Source: Bacillus_BD oryzisoli_A (GTDB lineage: Bacteria > Bacillota > Bacilli > Bacillales > Cytobacillaceae). From it: a DNA stretch of 64,000 nt. The notes below the pieces were generated by a model. It searched no databases. It was not told the DNA's origin and was given only the letters and a program-made list of their open reading frames with translations. The stretch covers positions 1,674,001 to 1,738,000 of the forward strand of contig NZ_JBHZRC010000001.1 in assembly GCF_043641075.1 (NCBI RefSeq), in the 5' to 3' direction. The position numbers and the translations under genes were made by a program. How positions within the stretch are numbered: position 1 is the first letter of the stretch; every line of letters begins with the position of its first letter. Positions 51,379 to 60,529 of this stretch are shown piece by piece.

Positions 51379-53157
51379 TTATTTATGCGGAAAATCTTTA
51401 TACAGCTCAATACTGAATGTAGTATGCTTACCGATTTCACTCTCTACTGTAATTTTCCCTTTATGAGCCTCTAGTAAATGCTTAACAATCGCTAACCCTA
51501 ATCCTGTCCCCCCTGAATCTCGGTCCCTTGCCTTATTAACACGATAGAACCGTTCAAAAATACGAGGAATTTCTTTCTCCTCTATTCCCATCCCGGTGTC
51601 CTTAATATGCACGGTTACAGTTTTGTTTTGTTCTTCCATACTAATCGTTACATTTCCTTCTTGAGGAGTATACAAAACTGCATTAGAAATGATATTAATA
51701 AACACTTGTTTTAATCGATAAATATCCCCTTCAAGAAATAATTCATTTGGGTGTGAATCAAACAAAATCGTAATATTCTTTTCCTTAGCCTTACCTTCCA
51801 TGATTCTCATCACATCATGCAGCAAGTCGACTAAATTGAAGGTCTGTAGTGACAAACTAAAGCCCTCATGCTCAATTTTAGATAATTCTAGAAGATCATT
51901 TATTAAAGATTGCAGTCTGTCACTTTCTTTTAAAATGATAGTTAAAAATGCTTCCAACGTCTCTTTATTTTCCATGGCTCCATCTAAAAGTGTTTCCGAA
52001 AAGCCTTTTATAGAAGTAACCGGTGTTTTTAACTCGTGTGATACATTGGCTACAAAATCTTTACGCATTTGTTCTAATTTCTTTATTTCTGTTATGTCAT
52101 GAAAAACAAGCAGAATTCCTTTCCAAACATCATTCGTTCCGATAATTGGTACGCCATATACTTCAAAATGACGCCTTTCAATTTTGAGTGGAATGACCAC
52201 CTGCTTTTTCACTTTTTGTTCCGTCATAAAAATATCTTCGATCATTTTTTTTATTTCTCGATGCTCGATCACTTCATAATAGAGCTGATATAAATATTCA
52301 GAAGGTTTAACAGCAAAAATATCCTTATACGCACGATTAATTAAACTGATATAACCCCGGCTGTCAATAAGGAGCAGGCCACTTCCAATACTTTCGATAA
52401 GTGTACTTAGCCGATCCTTTTGCATTTCATGCGACTTTCTCATATCCTGGAGATTGCGGGCTAAAATATTCAATGAAGAATTGAGCATCCCAATTTCTCC
52501 AACTTGATCTTCGTAGGTTCTAGCTTGATAATTTCCCTTTGCCAATTCAAATGCAACATTTGTCGCTCTCTCAATCGGCTTTGTGTAGCGGTTCATAATC
52601 ATGCGTCCAAGGATAAAAATAACAATGAAAGCAAAACTAAAGGAGATAAATAATAACCACCAAATTTGAGAATAGGCCTTTTTTAGCTCTGTCATTTTTG
52701 TGCTAAGAAGTACATACCCTTTTTTATCACCATCAATGCTGATTGGTTTCCAATAATACTTGATATGAAAATCATTTACTATTGTTTGTTGATTTAATTC
52801 GTTAACATAATCCGTATCCTTTTCAATAATTGCATGGATTACATTCTTGTAATTGACATTACCGGTTTGATCCAGTTCACCACTGTCATACATAATGTTT
52901 CCTTTTTGATCTATGACAGCTATTCTTGCATTTAACTCGTTACTAATAGTCCTAACTCTTGCTCGACTAAATTCATCAATGCTACCATGATCTTCGATAA
53001 AAGAAGCCACAAGAGCATTTTCCTTCTTTAACCGTTCATCAAATGTTTTTATATAATTATATTTAAATAACTGTCCTAGGATAAGACCTAGACAAATTAA
53101 TACAATAATAAGAAGTGTAATAAGAGTTAATAGAAGCTTCGTACGAAACTTTGTCAT
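51379..53157 (-). CDS. phoR: Phosphate-responsive sensor histidine kinase PhoR
   Basis: A 592-residue membrane kinase with helices at about 8-29 and 167-187 enclosing an extracytoplasmic PAS-like domain. HAMP (about 188-240), a PAS domain (about 250-350), HisKA with the phosphorylated His in FVANVSHELKTPVTS, then N box SNAVLYTPQ, G1 DTGMGIEEKE and G2 GTGLGLAIVKHLL follow. It senses cell-wall teichoic acid intermediates and phosphate status in B. subtilis. It overlaps phoP by four bases. Confidence 0.94.
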   Translation of the reverse strand: MTKFRTKLLLTLITLLIIVLICLGLILGQLFKYNYIKTFDERLKKENALVASFIEDHGSIDEFSRARVRTISNELNARIAVIDQKGNIMYDSGELDQTGNVNYKNVIHAIIEKDTDYVNELNQQTIVNDFHIKYYWKPISIDGDKKGYVLLSTKMTELKKAYSQIWWLLFISFSFAFIVIFILGRMIMNRYTKPIERATNVAFELAKGNYQARTYEDQVGEIGMLNSSLNILARNLQDMRKSHEMQKDRLSTLIESIGSGLLLIDSRGYISLINRAYKDIFAVKPSEYLYQLYYEVIEHREIKKMIEDIFMTEQKVKKQVVIPLKIERRHFEVYGVPIIGTNDVWKGILLVFHDITEIKKLEQMRKDFVANVSHELKTPVTSIKGFSETLLDGAMENKETLEAFLTIILKESDRLQSLINDLLELSKIEHEGFSLSLQTFNLVDLLHDVMRIMEGKAKEKNITILFDSHPNELFLEGDIYRLKQVFINIISNAVLYTPQEGNVTISMEEQNKTVTVHIKDTGMGIEEKEIPRIFERFYRVNKARDRDSGGTGLGLAIVKHLLEAHKGKITVESEIGKHTTFSIELYKDFPHK

Positions 53158-53873
53158 TCCTCTTTTGGCTCCTCAAGCTTGTAGCCCAAGCCCCTGATAG
53201 TCTTAATGTAAACAGGTTTTTTCGTATTCTTTTCAATTTTTTCCCGTAAATGACTGATATGCACATCCACAATCCGTGTATCACCTGCAAAATCATAGTT
53301 CCAAACAGCACTTAGAAGCTGATCACGCGTTAATACCCGCCCTTTATTTTTCGCTAAATATAATAATAATTCAAACTCTTTTGGAGTTAATTCTAGTAAA
53401 TTCCCCTCAAAATACGCTTCGTATTGTTCAGGATAAATCGTTAAATGATTGATAACAATTTGATCTAAATCGTTTTTAGCATTCTGCTCAGATACCTCTG
53501 CTTGTATTTGTGTTCTCCGTAAAATTGCTTTTACGCGCGCAACGACCTCTCTGGGACTGAATGGCTTTGTCATATAGTCATCTGCACCTAGTTCAAGACC
53601 CAGGACCTTATCAAATTCATCGTCCTTTGCAGTCAGCATTAGGATCGGTGTGAAGTTTTTCTGCTGACGAAGCTGCTTGCAGACCTCCAAACCATCCATT
53701 TTTGGGAGCATTAAATCAAGAACAATTAAATCAGGATTCTCCTGTAAGGCAATATTTTTCGCTTCTTCCCCGTCCATTGCAGTTATTACTTCGAATCCTG
53801 CCTGCTGCAGATTATATTCAATTAGTGTAAGAATTGATTTTTCATCATCGACGACAAGCACTTTTTTTTCCAT
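53154..53873 (-). CDS. phoP: Phosphate regulon response regulator PhoP
   Basis: A 239-residue OmpR/PhoB-type regulator. The receiver domain has VVDDEKS near the start, the phosphoacceptor Asp in LIVLDLMLPKMDG (about 53) and Lys in MTKPFSPREV. The C-terminal winged helix (about 135-235) has ELTPKEFELLLYLAKN and VDVHISHLREKIE. In B. subtilis it controls alkaline phosphatases, the pst transporter and the teichoic/teichuronic acid switch. RBS GGAGG. Confidence 0.95.
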   Translation of the reverse strand: MEKKVLVVDDEKSILTLIEYNLQQAGFEVITAMDGEEAKNIALQENPDLIVLDLMLPKMDGLEVCKQLRQQKNFTPILMLTAKDDEFDKVLGLELGADDYMTKPFSPREVVARVKAILRRTQIQAEVSEQNAKNDLDQIVINHLTIYPEQYEAYFEGNLLELTPKEFELLLYLAKNKGRVLTRDQLLSAVWNYDFAGDTRIVDVHISHLREKIEKNTKKPVYIKTIRGLGYKLEEPKEE

Positions 53874-54053
53874 ATTATCCTCCGTTTATAGAATACTATT
53901 AGAAAACCCCTTATCATCCAAATAAAAGCTAACGTATCCTATTTACTACTATACACATAAAAAAAAGACATGTACAATACCTAATCTTCCACCTGCAAAC
54001 AACCACTCCCGGAGAATGGGCTGTCATATTAGGAGGAATATAATTTTTCGCAC

Positions 54054-54082
54054 AAAAAAATTCGGGGAATCTCTTCCCCGAA
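54054..54082 (-). terminator. Terminator of mdh (end of citZ-icd-mdh)
   Basis: Stem ATTCGGGGAA/TTCCCCGAAT with a short loop, followed by seven U residues, 15 bases past the mdh stop. Confidence 0.92.
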
Positions 54083-54096
54083 TTTCCATTTCTTCA

Positions 54097-55035
54097 TTAA
54101 GCTAAAACAGCCATTACATTTTTTACAGATTCAGCAGAACGATCAAGTTGAGCTTTTTCTTCTTCAGTTAGTTGAAGCTGAATGACCTGCTCAATTCCAT
54201 CTCCTCCAATAACCGTTGGTACGCCTAAATAAATTCCATTATAGCCGTACTCTCCTTCTAAATAAGCAATTGCTGGAAGTACACGGCGTTGGTCTTTAAG
54301 AATTGCTTCTGTCATTTCAACTAGGGATGCAGCAGGTGCATAGTAGGCACTTCCGTTCCCAAGCAGGTTCACAATTTCACCGCCACCCTTACGAGTTCGC
54401 TCAACAATAGCATCTAGACGGTCTTTAGGGATTAAAGTTTCCAGCGGGATGCCGCCAGCATAAGAATAACGCACGAGCGGAACCATATCATCACCATGTC
54501 CACCTAATACAAAACCAGTGACATCTTTAATAGACAGATTTAATTCTTCTGCAACAAACGTACGGAAACGTGCTGAATCAAGAACACCTGATTGTCCGAT
54601 TACACGGTTCTTTGGAAATCCTGATTCTTTAAAAACTGTATAAGTCATAGCATCAACTGGGTTTGTTAAAACAATAATATAACAATTTGGAGAATATTTA
54701 ACAATTTCTTTCGTAACAGCCTTCATAACTTTTTGGTTTGTCTGCACTAAGTCATCACGGCTCATACCAGGCTTACGCGCGATTCCTGCTGTAATAATTA
54801 CAATATCGGAATTTTCTGTATCTTTATAGTCTGATGTGCCTATAATGTTAGCATCAAAGCCTTGTACAGGACTTGCTTCTAACATATCTAACGCTTTTCC
54901 CTTAGTAGGATTTTCCATCTGTGGGATATCTACTAATACTACATCACCTAATTCTTTTTGTGCAAGGAATAATGCTGTAGTTGCTCCTGTAAAGCCACTA
55001 CCAATTACAGATACTTTTCTACGTGTTATTGCCAT
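54097..55035 (-). CDS. mdh: Malate dehydrogenase
   Basis: A 312-residue LDH-like malate dehydrogenase that interconverts malate and oxaloacetate with NAD. It has the Rossmann motif GSGFTGATTA, the NAD-selective Asp in VVLVDIP, catalytic Arg residues in ARKPGMSRDDL and QSGVLDSARFR, and His in GGHGDDMVP. Third gene of the citrate-branch cluster, 205 bases after icd. Confidence 0.96.
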   Translation of the reverse strand: MAITRRKVSVIGSGFTGATTALFLAQKELGDVVLVDIPQMENPTKGKALDMLEASPVQGFDANIIGTSDYKDTENSDIVIITAGIARKPGMSRDDLVQTNQKVMKAVTKEIVKYSPNCYIIVLTNPVDAMTYTVFKESGFPKNRVIGQSGVLDSARFRTFVAEELNLSIKDVTGFVLGGHGDDMVPLVRYSYAGGIPLETLIPKDRLDAIVERTRKGGGEIVNLLGNGSAYYAPAASLVEMTEAILKDQRRVLPAIAYLEGEYGYNGIYLGVPTVIGGDGIEQVIQLQLTEEEKAQLDRSAESVKNVMAVLA

Positions 55036-55164
55036 TTGTTAAACCTCTCCCCTCAATATGTAGCTTGCTTACTTCTATAATACTCTAAATTTTTAGAATA
55101 TTAAAGCAGCAATCGTGCATCTTTATATAAACATATTCACATACTGATTACCAGTTTTTAGCTT

Positions 55165-55195
55165 AAACGCCTTACCCATCAAGAGTAAGGCGTTT
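55165..55195 (-). terminator. Hairpin between icd and mdh
   Basis: Perfect 11-bp stem AAACGCCTTAC/GTAAGGCGTTT without a long U run. It may attenuate readthrough or protect the citZ-icd message rather than fully terminate. Confidence 0.55.
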
Positions 55196-55240
55196 ATACT
55201 TTTATTCTAACCAGATTCGGTTCTAATGACAGACTTGCTA

Positions 55241-56512
55241 TTATGCTTCCATGTTCTTAATTAGTTCGTCACCAAATTCAGAACATTTTACTTCTGTTGC
55301 ACCTTCCATTAGACGGGCAAAGTCGTATGTTACAACTTTAGATGCAATCGTTTTTTCAATTGATTTAGTAATCATGTTTGCTGCTTCATTCCAGCCGATG
55401 TGTTCAAGTAATAAACAACCAGAAAGAAGAACTGATGAAGGGTTAACTTTATCTAGGCCAGCATATTTTGGAGCTGTACCGTGTGTAGCTTCAAAAATAG
55501 CATGTCCTGTAACATAGTTAATGTTTGCTCCAGGAGCAATACCAATTCCACCTACTTGTGCAGCAAGTGCATCAGAAATATAGTCTCCATTTAAGTTTAA
55601 TGTTGCAACAACATCAAATTCACTTGGACGTGTTAAGATTTGTTGTAGGAAAATATCTGCAATTGCATCTTTAACGATAATTTTGCCAGCTGCTTCTGCA
55701 TCAGCTTGTGCTTTGTTTGCAGCCTCTACACCTTGCTCTTCTTTGATCTTGTCGTACTGATTCCATGTAAATACCTTATCAGCATATTCTGTTTCAGCTA
55801 CTTCATAGCCCCAGTTTTTGAATGCACCTTCAGTAAACTTCATGATATTACCTTTATGTACAAGTGTTACTGATTTTCTGCCTTCTTTAATTGCATAATC
55901 AATAGCAGCACGTACGTGACGAGTTGTACCCTCTTTAGAAACAGGCTTAATACCAATTCCTGAAGTTTCAGGGAAACGGATTTTGTTTACTCCAAATTCG
56001 TTTTGTAGAATGCTGATTAATTTCTTAGCATCATCAGTGCCTTGAGCATACTCAATTCCTACATAGATATCTTCAGTGTTTTCACGGAAAATAACCATGT
56101 CAATATCTTGAGGACGTTTTACTGGAGAAGGAACGCCTTCAAACCAACGTACTGGGCGCAAGCAAACATATAGATCTAACTGTTGACGCAGTGCCACGTT
56201 TAGAGAACGAATTCCTCCACCTACAGGTGTTGTTAATGGTCCTTTAATCGCAAGCAGGTACTCACTGATTACATCTAATGTTTCTTGTGGAAGCCACTCG
56301 CCAGTTTGATTAAAAGCTTTCTCCCCTGCAAGAACTTCTTTCCATTCAATTTTACGTTCGCCATTATAAGCTTTTTCTACAGCAGCATCTAGAACTTTTG
56401 ATGCAGCAGCCCAAATATCAGGACCGATTCCATCACCTTCGATGTATGGTACAATTGGATTATTTGGTACATTTAGTACTCCATTTGTTACTGTGATTTT
56501 CTCGCCTTGCAT
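55241..56512 (-). CDS. icd: Isocitrate dehydrogenase (NADP)
   Basis: A 423-residue enzyme converting isocitrate to 2-oxoglutarate and CO2. Motifs: YIEGDGIGPDIW, the substrate Ser loop GGIRSLNVALRQ, FRENTEDIYVGIE, LVHKGNIMKFTEG, NLNGDYISDALAAQ and the adenine-site HGTAPKYAGLDKVNP. The ATG at 56512 follows GGAGGGAG and matches the B. subtilis start and length. The ATG at 56539 overlaps the RBS region. Confidence 0.97.
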   Translation of the reverse strand: MQGEKITVTNGVLNVPNNPIVPYIEGDGIGPDIWAAASKVLDAAVEKAYNGERKIEWKEVLAGEKAFNQTGEWLPQETLDVISEYLLAIKGPLTTPVGGGIRSLNVALRQQLDLYVCLRPVRWFEGVPSPVKRPQDIDMVIFRENTEDIYVGIEYAQGTDDAKKLISILQNEFGVNKIRFPETSGIGIKPVSKEGTTRHVRAAIDYAIKEGRKSVTLVHKGNIMKFTEGAFKNWGYEVAETEYADKVFTWNQYDKIKEEQGVEAANKAQADAEAAGKIIVKDAIADIFLQQILTRPSEFDVVATLNLNGDYISDALAAQVGGIGIAPGANINYVTGHAIFEATHGTAPKYAGLDKVNPSSVLLSGCLLLEHIGWNEAANMITKSIEKTIASKVVTYDFARLMEGATEVKCSEFGDELIKNMEA

Positions 56513-56550
56513 GTAAATCTCCCTCCAAATTTTAGGCACGGGTTAAAATG

Positions 56551-56606
56551 GGCCGGAAGAGACTGACGTGAACTTTTAGTAAATACATCACTTCAGTCTC
56601 CAGCCA
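56551..56606 (-). other. Intercistronic stem-loop between citZ and icd
   Basis: Arms GAGACTGAAGTGA and TCACGTCAGTCTC pair over 12 bp with one mismatch, with a loop of about 19 bases. No U tract follows. It is probably an RNA-processing or stability element rather than a terminator. Confidence 0.5.
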
Positions 56607-56720
56607 TCCCCTACCAAATACTATTAACATTACTATTAAACCAATTTTTTATATAAATGTAAAAACTTATTGAAAGAATTTGGTGAAAAATATCGAAAAA
56701 TCTATAAATTACTGGGATTC

Positions 56721-57845
56721 TTATAATTCTTGACGCTTTTCTACTGGTACATAGACCTGCATTCCTGGTCCCGTATATTCTGCACGAGGACGGATTAAGC
56801 GGTTATTATCATATTGTTCTAGTATATGTGCAAGCCAGCCGGATACGCGGCTTACTGCAAATATTGGTGTGAATAAATCGTGGTCAATGCCTAAACTATG
56901 GTACATAGATGCAGAATAGAAATCCACGTTCGGTGGTAATTTCTTTTCGCCAGTTACAATATTTTCAATTTTTATTGACATGTCATACCATTGTGGCTGA
57001 CCAGTCAGCTTAGTTAATTTCTCTGACATTAATTTCAAATGCTTTGCACGAGGATCACCTTGGCGATATACACGATGTCCAAAGCCCATAATTTTTTCTT
57101 TTTTCACTAACTTCTCTCTAATATACGAATCTACATTTTCAGGTGTCCCAATCTCTGTAAGCATTTTCATAACTGCTTCATTTGCACCGCCATGCAAAGG
57201 ACCTTTTAATGCACCAATAGCAGCTGTAACGCCAGAGTATACATCTGATAATGTCGCTACACATACACGAGCAGTGAATGTAGACGCATTCAATTCATGG
57301 TCAGCATGTAATATTAGAGCTTTATTCATAGCTTCTTCTGCAATAACATCTGGCTCTTTTCCATCCAACATGTAAAGGAAGTTAGCTGCAAAGCTTAAAT
57401 CTTTTCTTGGTGCTACAGGACTTAGACCTTTTCGAATACGGGCAAAGGACGCAACAATCGTTGGTAATTTCGCCTGTAGTCGGACAGCTTTTCTATAGTT
57501 TGCTTCACTGTCCATTGTATCTGCTTCTTCATCAAATAGGGCTAATTGTGATACTGCAGTACGAAGAGCAGCCATTGGATGTACTTTCTCAATTGGATAC
57601 ATGTTAAAGTAATCAAGAATAGCTTGAGGTAAATCAGCATTATCAGCCAATTGCTGTTTTAATTCCTTTAATTGTGACGCAGTAGGGAGCTGTCTATGCC
57701 AAAGAAGATAAACAACTTCTTCAAAACTAGCATTCTCTGTTAAGTCATCAATGTTGTATCCTGCATACGTAAGCGTATCATCAATGATTGAACTAACTGA
57801 GGAGGATGTTGCAACTACCCCTTCAAGACCACGTGTTACTGTCAT
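56721..57845 (-). CDS. citZ: Citrate synthase
   Basis: A 374-residue type I-short citrate synthase joining acetyl-CoA and oxaloacetate. Active-site segments: HADHELNASTFTARV, LKGPLHGGANE, GFGHRVYRQGDPRA and the catalytic Asp in FYSASMYH-adjacent PNVDFYSA. The ATG at 57845 follows AGGAGAGGA and matches B. subtilis CitZ (MTVTRGLEGVVAT). Codons upstream to 57926 are untranslated. First gene of citZ-icd-mdh. Confidence 0.97.
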   Translation of the reverse strand: MTVTRGLEGVVATSSSVSSIIDDTLTYAGYNIDDLTENASFEEVVYLLWHRQLPTASQLKELKQQLADNADLPQAILDYFNMYPIEKVHPMAALRTAVSQLALFDEEADTMDSEANYRKAVRLQAKLPTIVASFARIRKGLSPVAPRKDLSFAANFLYMLDGKEPDVIAEEAMNKALILHADHELNASTFTARVCVATLSDVYSGVTAAIGALKGPLHGGANEAVMKMLTEIGTPENVDSYIREKLVKKEKIMGFGHRVYRQGDPRAKHLKLMSEKLTKLTGQPQWYDMSIKIENIVTGEKKLPPNVDFYSASMYHSLGIDHDLFTPIFAVSRVSGWLAHILEQYDNNRLIRPRAEYTGPGMQVYVPVEKRQEL

Positions 57846-57948
57846 ATAAAATCCTCTCCTTTTAAATAAATTCCCCATAAAACAAAAATTCCCCATACCC
57901 AGATCTCTGTAAAACATTCTATTCAAAAAAACAAGAATTATCAGAAAG

Positions 57949-58021
57949 AATTTTCTGAATTTTATTCAGGAGACGTACAATCGTCTCCTTAGTAAGAAAT
58001 CGGCTGCTGAGAGCAGTCGAT
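57949..58021 (-). promoter_or_regulatory. Stem-loops and CodY-like box in the citZ leader
   Basis: AATTTTCTGAATTTT (plus strand, 57949-57963) matches the CodY box AATTTTCWGAAAATT at 13 of 15 positions. Two hairpins follow: AGGAGACG/CGTCTCCT (57968-57989) and ATCGGCTGCT/AGCAGTCGAT (57999-58021). They lie in the 5' untranslated region. Function is inferred only. Confidence 0.45.
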
Positions 58022-58082
58022 AATAACCTACGTGATTAGTAGTTAAAAATTTCTAATTGAGCGTGTGTTCATTTTTGCAAAA

Positions 58083-58096
58083 AGAAAATGCTTACA
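58083..58096 (-). promoter_or_regulatory. Candidate cre site (CcpA) in the citZ promoter
   Basis: TGTAAGCATTTTCT on the minus strand matches the cre consensus TGWAARCGYTWNCW at 13 of 14 positions. It directly overlaps a TATATT -10-like box. CcpA repression of citZ is established in B. subtilis. The rest of the 57846-58212 gap has no gene. Confidence 0.65.
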
Positions 58097-58212
58097 ATAT
58101 AGATGACAAAGAAAAGACACAACTTATACAACTATTATTATAAACAATTATCAGACTTTTGTGAACGAAAAGAATTTTAAATTCAAAAAAAATATTTTTT
58201 CTGGAAAACATA

Positions 58213-58671
58213 TTAAAATATTTCGAGTATTTTCATGGCTAAATACGCAATCCCTGCGCCGATTAGAGGACCTACTGCAACCCCCTTAAACAGGGAGACT
58301 GCAAGAATTGTACCTAAAACAAGCGCTGTAGTGATATGTGGATCCTTCGCCAATAAGGTGACTCCGCCTTTTGCCAATAAGGCAACAGCAATTCCTGAAA
58401 TCAATGCAATCCAAGCATATGGAGATTTAAAAGCTGCTGTTAAATCCTTAAATCCAATATCACCGCTTGCAATAGGAGCAAGCACAGCAATCGTTATTAC
58501 CGTTACACCCCAATTAATTCCCTTTGACTGCAAATAAGAAAATGTTTTTCCATCAAAACCAATTAGTTTCATTATCATTAGTACAAAAACTGCAATGATA
58601 AGTGATGTATTTTTGGCAATTAAAGCAATAACTAATAATAGCAATAAAAAGAAGGTAGCTTGTGAAATCAA
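58213..58671 (-). CDS. ytwI: DUF441 membrane protein YtwI
   Basis: A 152-residue protein with four to five membrane helices, DUF441 family. The conserved segment SKGINWGVTVITIAVLAPIA (about 49-68) is family-diagnostic. Function unknown. I choose the TTG at 58671: AAGGGAG lies eight bases before it and the promoter at 58699-58726 would leave no leader for the TTG at 58689. Confidence 0.82.
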   Translation of the reverse strand: MISQATFFLLLLLVIALIAKNTSLIIAVFVLMIMKLIGFDGKTFSYLQSKGINWGVTVITIAVLAPIASGDIGFKDLTAAFKSPYAWIALISGIAVALLAKGGVTLLAKDPHITTALVLGTILAVSLFKGVAVGPLIGAGIAYLAMKILEIF

Positions 58672-58698
58672 TCGAGGTTCTCCCTTCAACGATTCTAT

Positions 58699-58726
58699 AT
58701 TATATTATCATAATTTTTCTTTTCAA
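58699..58726 (-). promoter_or_regulatory. SigA promoter of ytwI
   Basis: Minus strand -35 TTGAAA (58721-58726), 16-base spacer, -10 TATAAT (58699-58704). Confidence 0.65.
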
Positions 58727-58729
58727 AAA

Positions 58730-58747
58730 AGTCTAATGCATTAGACT
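58730..58747. promoter_or_regulatory. Perfect 18-bp palindrome, candidate operator
   Basis: AGTCTAATGCATTAGACT is fully self-complementary and lies three bases upstream of the ytwI -35 in the divergent ytwI-ytvI gap. This is the form of a dimeric repressor site; the regulator is unknown. Confidence 0.55.
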
Positions 58748-58914
58748 GCGTTCAAATTTTAAGAACATTTAACGAAGTTATATGAATCTTTATACAGATT
58801 CTTTTCGTATTAAGATTAATCTTACTATCCCCATTTTGGGGGCAGATTTTCTATCGGAGCAATAAATTTTTTCCGTTTTGCTGCGAGCCTGATTTCATGA
58901 AAGAGGTGAATCAT

Positions 58915-60036
58915 TTGAACCGAATGTATGTCAATCGAACCTTTCGTTTTTTGCTAGTTGTCGGGGTCATTATTGGATCGCTGCTGCTCGTCTATTACCT
59001 GTCTAAAATTACCTATCCCTTCATTTTTGGACTGGCTATTGCATTTCTAATGAATCCATTTGTTAACTTTCTGCAGAAAAAAGGAAGAATGCCCCGGGCA
59101 CTGGCCGTTTTAATTGCTCTCATTCTCGTTTTTGCCTTTTTTGCCGGAATCATTACTCTTCTGATTGCGGAACTGGTAACTGGAGCAGATTACTTAGCTA
59201 AGGTAGTACCAGATCAATTAGATACCTTAATCAGCTACATTGAACATTTAATCGCTTCTCAGATCATACCTATTTATGATCAACTGACAAGTCTTTTTAA
59301 CAGCTTAGGATCTGGACAGCAGGACACCATCATGAAAAATATTCAAAATGCAGGCAGTACGATAGGGACAAACCTTGGAAATTTCATTCAGCATTTTTTC
59401 GGTTTCATTCCAACAATTATTTCATGGTTTCCTAATGCGGCAACCGTATTAATTTTTTCACTAATGGCTACTTTTTTTATCAGCAAGGACTTCGATCGTT
59501 TAAAAGCACGTGCCGGACGTATACTGCCAACACGAGCTAAATCAAGCAGTCAAAAGGTGGTAGTGGATTTACAAAAAGCCCTTTTTGGTTTTATTAAAGC
59601 ACAGCTAACCCTCATCTCCATTACAACCGTTATTATTTTAATCGGTTTGTTAATTTTACGAGTTGACTATGCTATTACAATTGCACTTGTGACCGGACTA
59701 GTCGATATCCTTCCCTATTTAGGCACCGGATTGATCTTTGTTCCATGGATCATTTATGAAGTCATTACGGGAGATATCAATCTAGCTATTGGTCTTGGAG
59801 TTCTCTACATTGTCGTCCTTGTCCAACGTCAAATTATGGAACCAAAGGTACTCTCATCGAGTATTGGCATGGATCCGCTGGCTACACTGATTGCCTTGTT
59901 TGTAGGATTTAAGCTGATTGGATTTTTAGGTTTGATAGTTGGTCCCGTTACATTGGTTATCCTCACAACCTTACACAAAGCAAATGTTTTCAGGGATTTA
60001 TGGACCTTTATTAAAGGAAAAGAAATAAGCGAATAA
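58915..60036 (+). CDS. ytvI: Sporulation membrane protein YtvI (AI-2E transporter family)
   Basis: A 373-residue polytopic protein of the AI-2E/PurR-type exporter family with about seven helices: three near the N-terminus (about 8-70) and four in the C-terminal half (about 200-350). The conserved DILPYLGTGLIFVPW and GFLGLIVGPV segments are present. B. subtilis YtvI is annotated as a sporulation integral membrane protein; the substrate is unknown. The TTG at 58915 follows GAGGTG; an ATG at 58897 lacks an RBS. Confidence 0.85.
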   Translation: MNRMYVNRTFRFLLVVGVIIGSLLLVYYLSKITYPFIFGLAIAFLMNPFVNFLQKKGRMPRALAVLIALILVFAFFAGIITLLIAELVTGADYLAKVVPDQLDTLISYIEHLIASQIIPIYDQLTSLFNSLGSGQQDTIMKNIQNAGSTIGTNLGNFIQHFFGFIPTIISWFPNAATVLIFSLMATFFISKDFDRLKARAGRILPTRAKSSSQKVVVDLQKALFGFIKAQLTLISITTVIILIGLLILRVDYAITIALVTGLVDILPYLGTGLIFVPWIIYEVITGDINLAIGLGVLYIVVLVQRQIMEPKVLSSSIGMDPLATLIALFVGFKLIGFLGLIVGPVTLVILTTLHKANVFRDLWTFIKGKEISE

Positions 60037-60065
60037 AGAAAAGAGGGTAATATACCCTCTTTTCT
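60037..60065. terminator. Bidirectional terminator between ytvI and fxsA
   Basis: Stem AGAAAAGAGGGTA/TACCCTCTTTTCT between the convergent genes, starting at the ytvI stop, with U-rich arms on both strands. Confidence 0.88.
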
Positions 60066-60070
60066 TTTGG

Positions 60071-60457
60071 TTATCTAATTATCGTAATTGTCCTTCTGTT
60101 CATCCACTTCTTAAGCATCTTGAGAATGATAGGCTTGAGCGCTGCTCTTGAAGGAGGAAGCAATAATAGTAGACCAAAAATATCACTTAAAAAACCGGGT
60201 GACAGCAGCATGACACCACCTAGAAGGATACAGATTCCATCGAGTATTTCATCCCCAGGCATTCGTCCATATTGAAGCTGCTCCTGTACTTTTCTAAGCG
60301 TATCCATTCCTTGCTTTTTAGCCAAATACGAACCTAGTACCCCTGTTGCTATTAAAAGCGCAACGGTCGGCCATACCCCGATTGTATTTCCAGATAAGAG
60401 AAGTACCGCTATTTCTGCAGCCGGAATCAAAATAAATAACAGGATCAATACTCTCAT
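60071..60457 (-). CDS. fxsA: FxsA-family membrane protein
   Basis: A 128-residue inner-membrane protein with three to four helices. The family signature IPAAEIAVLLLSGN and GVLGSYLAKKQGM is present, with GGVMLLSPGFLSDIFGLLLL in the third helix. In E. coli FxsA overproduction relieves phage T7 exclusion by the F plasmid; the native role is unknown. The basic C-terminus (KKWMNRR) is cytoplasmic. It lies below pyk, as in B. subtilis (ytzA). Confidence 0.88.
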   Translation of the reverse strand: MRVLILLFILIPAAEIAVLLLSGNTIGVWPTVALLIATGVLGSYLAKKQGMDTLRKVQEQLQYGRMPGDEILDGICILLGGVMLLSPGFLSDIFGLLLLLPPSRAALKPIILKMLKKWMNRRTITIIR

Positions 60458-60488
60458 CAGATACCTTCACACTCCGCTATAAATTTGA

Positions 60489-60520
60489 AAAATAAAAAGG
60501 GAGGGAACAATCCCCTCCCT
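60489..60520 (-). terminator. Terminator of pfkA-pyk
   Basis: Stem GGGAGGGG/TCCCTCCC with a 6-base loop, followed by TTTTTATTTTT, ten bases past the pyk stop. Confidence 0.92.
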
Positions 60521-60529
60521 GTCTTCTAA

